This document shows positions 59,562 through 59,726 of a stretch of 59,726 nucleotides of DNA, one piece after another. How positions within the stretch are numbered: position 1 is the first letter of the stretch; each line of letters begins with the position of its first letter. The stretch lies in the NCBI GenBank assembly GCA_021927905.1, contig BLLK01000076.1:1-59726 (forward strand). The letters are read 5' to 3'. Source of the stretch: Chaetoceros tenuissimus (Eukaryota; Bacillariophyta; Thalassiosirophyceae; Chaetocerotales; Chaetocerotaceae). A model generated the notes under the pieces. It did no database searches and had not been told where the DNA came from. It saw nothing but the letters and a program-made list of their open reading frames with translations. Both the position numbers and the translations under genes were made by a program.

Positions 59562-59726
59562 ACCAGGAGATTCTTTTCTGGCTCCATTTCAATGTGACAA
59601 TTGTTGCTTCATGAACCTGTATCTGAGAAATCCTAACCCGCACTCTCCCAGCGATGACATAGCATTGAATTTGATTCGTCGTGCAAATCTTGATATGTTA
59701 TGGGGTAGAGACTCTTCTACCGTGTC
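59437..59726 (+). CDS. DIRS-like element ORF3, probable tyrosine recombinase, partial
   Basis: Open in the +1 frame relative to ORF2, overlapping its end by about 125 bases if the ATG at 59437 is used, and still open at the window end. RPGDSFLAPFQCDNCCFMNL (59560-59619) and LNLIRRANLDMLWGR (about 59666-59710) are the N-terminal signature I know from recombinase ORFs of algal and protist DIRS-like elements. The catalytic Arg and Tyr motifs lie beyond the window, so the class is inferred from this and from the ORF order. Confidence 0.6.
   Translation, partial: MSWCCECYVYQGSLEFHRKLPENDEGAKWKKTSDSNRFNHARPGDSFLAPFQCDNCCFMNLYLRNPNPHSPSDDIALNLIRRANLDMLWGRDSSTV

Larger units (their letters stand above)
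53121..59726 (+). mobile_element. DIRS-like (tyrosine-recombinase) retroelement, 3' end outside window
   Basis: Three ORFs in order: gag-like ORF1, ORF2 with RT and RNase H, and an overlapping ORF3 whose start matches the recombinase-type ORF of algal and protist DIRS-like elements. There is no DDE integrase or aspartic protease, which separates it from LTR elements. The left limit is set by loss of identity with the module B copy at 48055; the terminal repeats cannot be checked because the right end is missing. 53121-53594 is its 5' leader, with no gene. Confidence 0.8.

Overview
The window is nuclear DNA from a eukaryotic alga, most probably a diatom. This is inferred from AT-rich DNA, genes with no or few short GT-AG introns, many type II (single N-terminal membrane anchor) Golgi-style enzymes, a Copia element of the divergent kind with a 'WPGLT' pre-integrase block, and a DIRS-like element with a tyrosine-recombinase ORF. 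No ribosomal or organellar marker is present, so the taxon is inference.

Layout. 1-5155: 3' part of a decayed Copia retrotransposon inserted in a sulfotransferase gene. 5156-33717: a gene-rich block with a PAPS-transporter gene in two inverted, nearly identical copies (7457-9026 and 29198-30767), a broken J-domain-like gene in two copies, a glycosyltransferase-sulfotransferase fusion (9951-12518), truncated glycosyltransferase copies, a methyltransferase-like piece, an SGNH/TBL-type O-acetyltransferase, a GT32-like glycosyltransferase, and several family-2-type sulfotransferases that all carry frame breaks. 33718-45060: almost gene-free, with segmental duplications, a non-autonomous TIR transposon (35701-36943) and a large minisatellite field (37130-43110). 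45066-52773: a truncated SGNH copy, a second intact SGNH enzyme and an intact bimodular DUF616-type glycosyltransferase. 53121 to the end: a DIRS-like retroelement with ORF1, RT/RNase H and the start of a recombinase ORF.

How the genes fit together. PAPS transporter, sulfotransferases, glycosyltransferases and SGNH O-acetyltransferases are the parts expected of a Golgi pathway making a sulfated, acylated glycan. Nearly all of these genes have, just upstream and in one orientation relative to the gene, one of two repeated sequence modules (A or B) that share the motif GTGTTCGGGTC or its complement GACCCGAACA. I read this as a candidate co-regulated sulfoglycan gene cluster that has grown by duplication, with the modules acting as promoter-like sequences, recombination sites, or both. 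That is inference from sequence and has not been tested. Many cluster members are truncated or frameshifted, so the locus looks fast-evolving.
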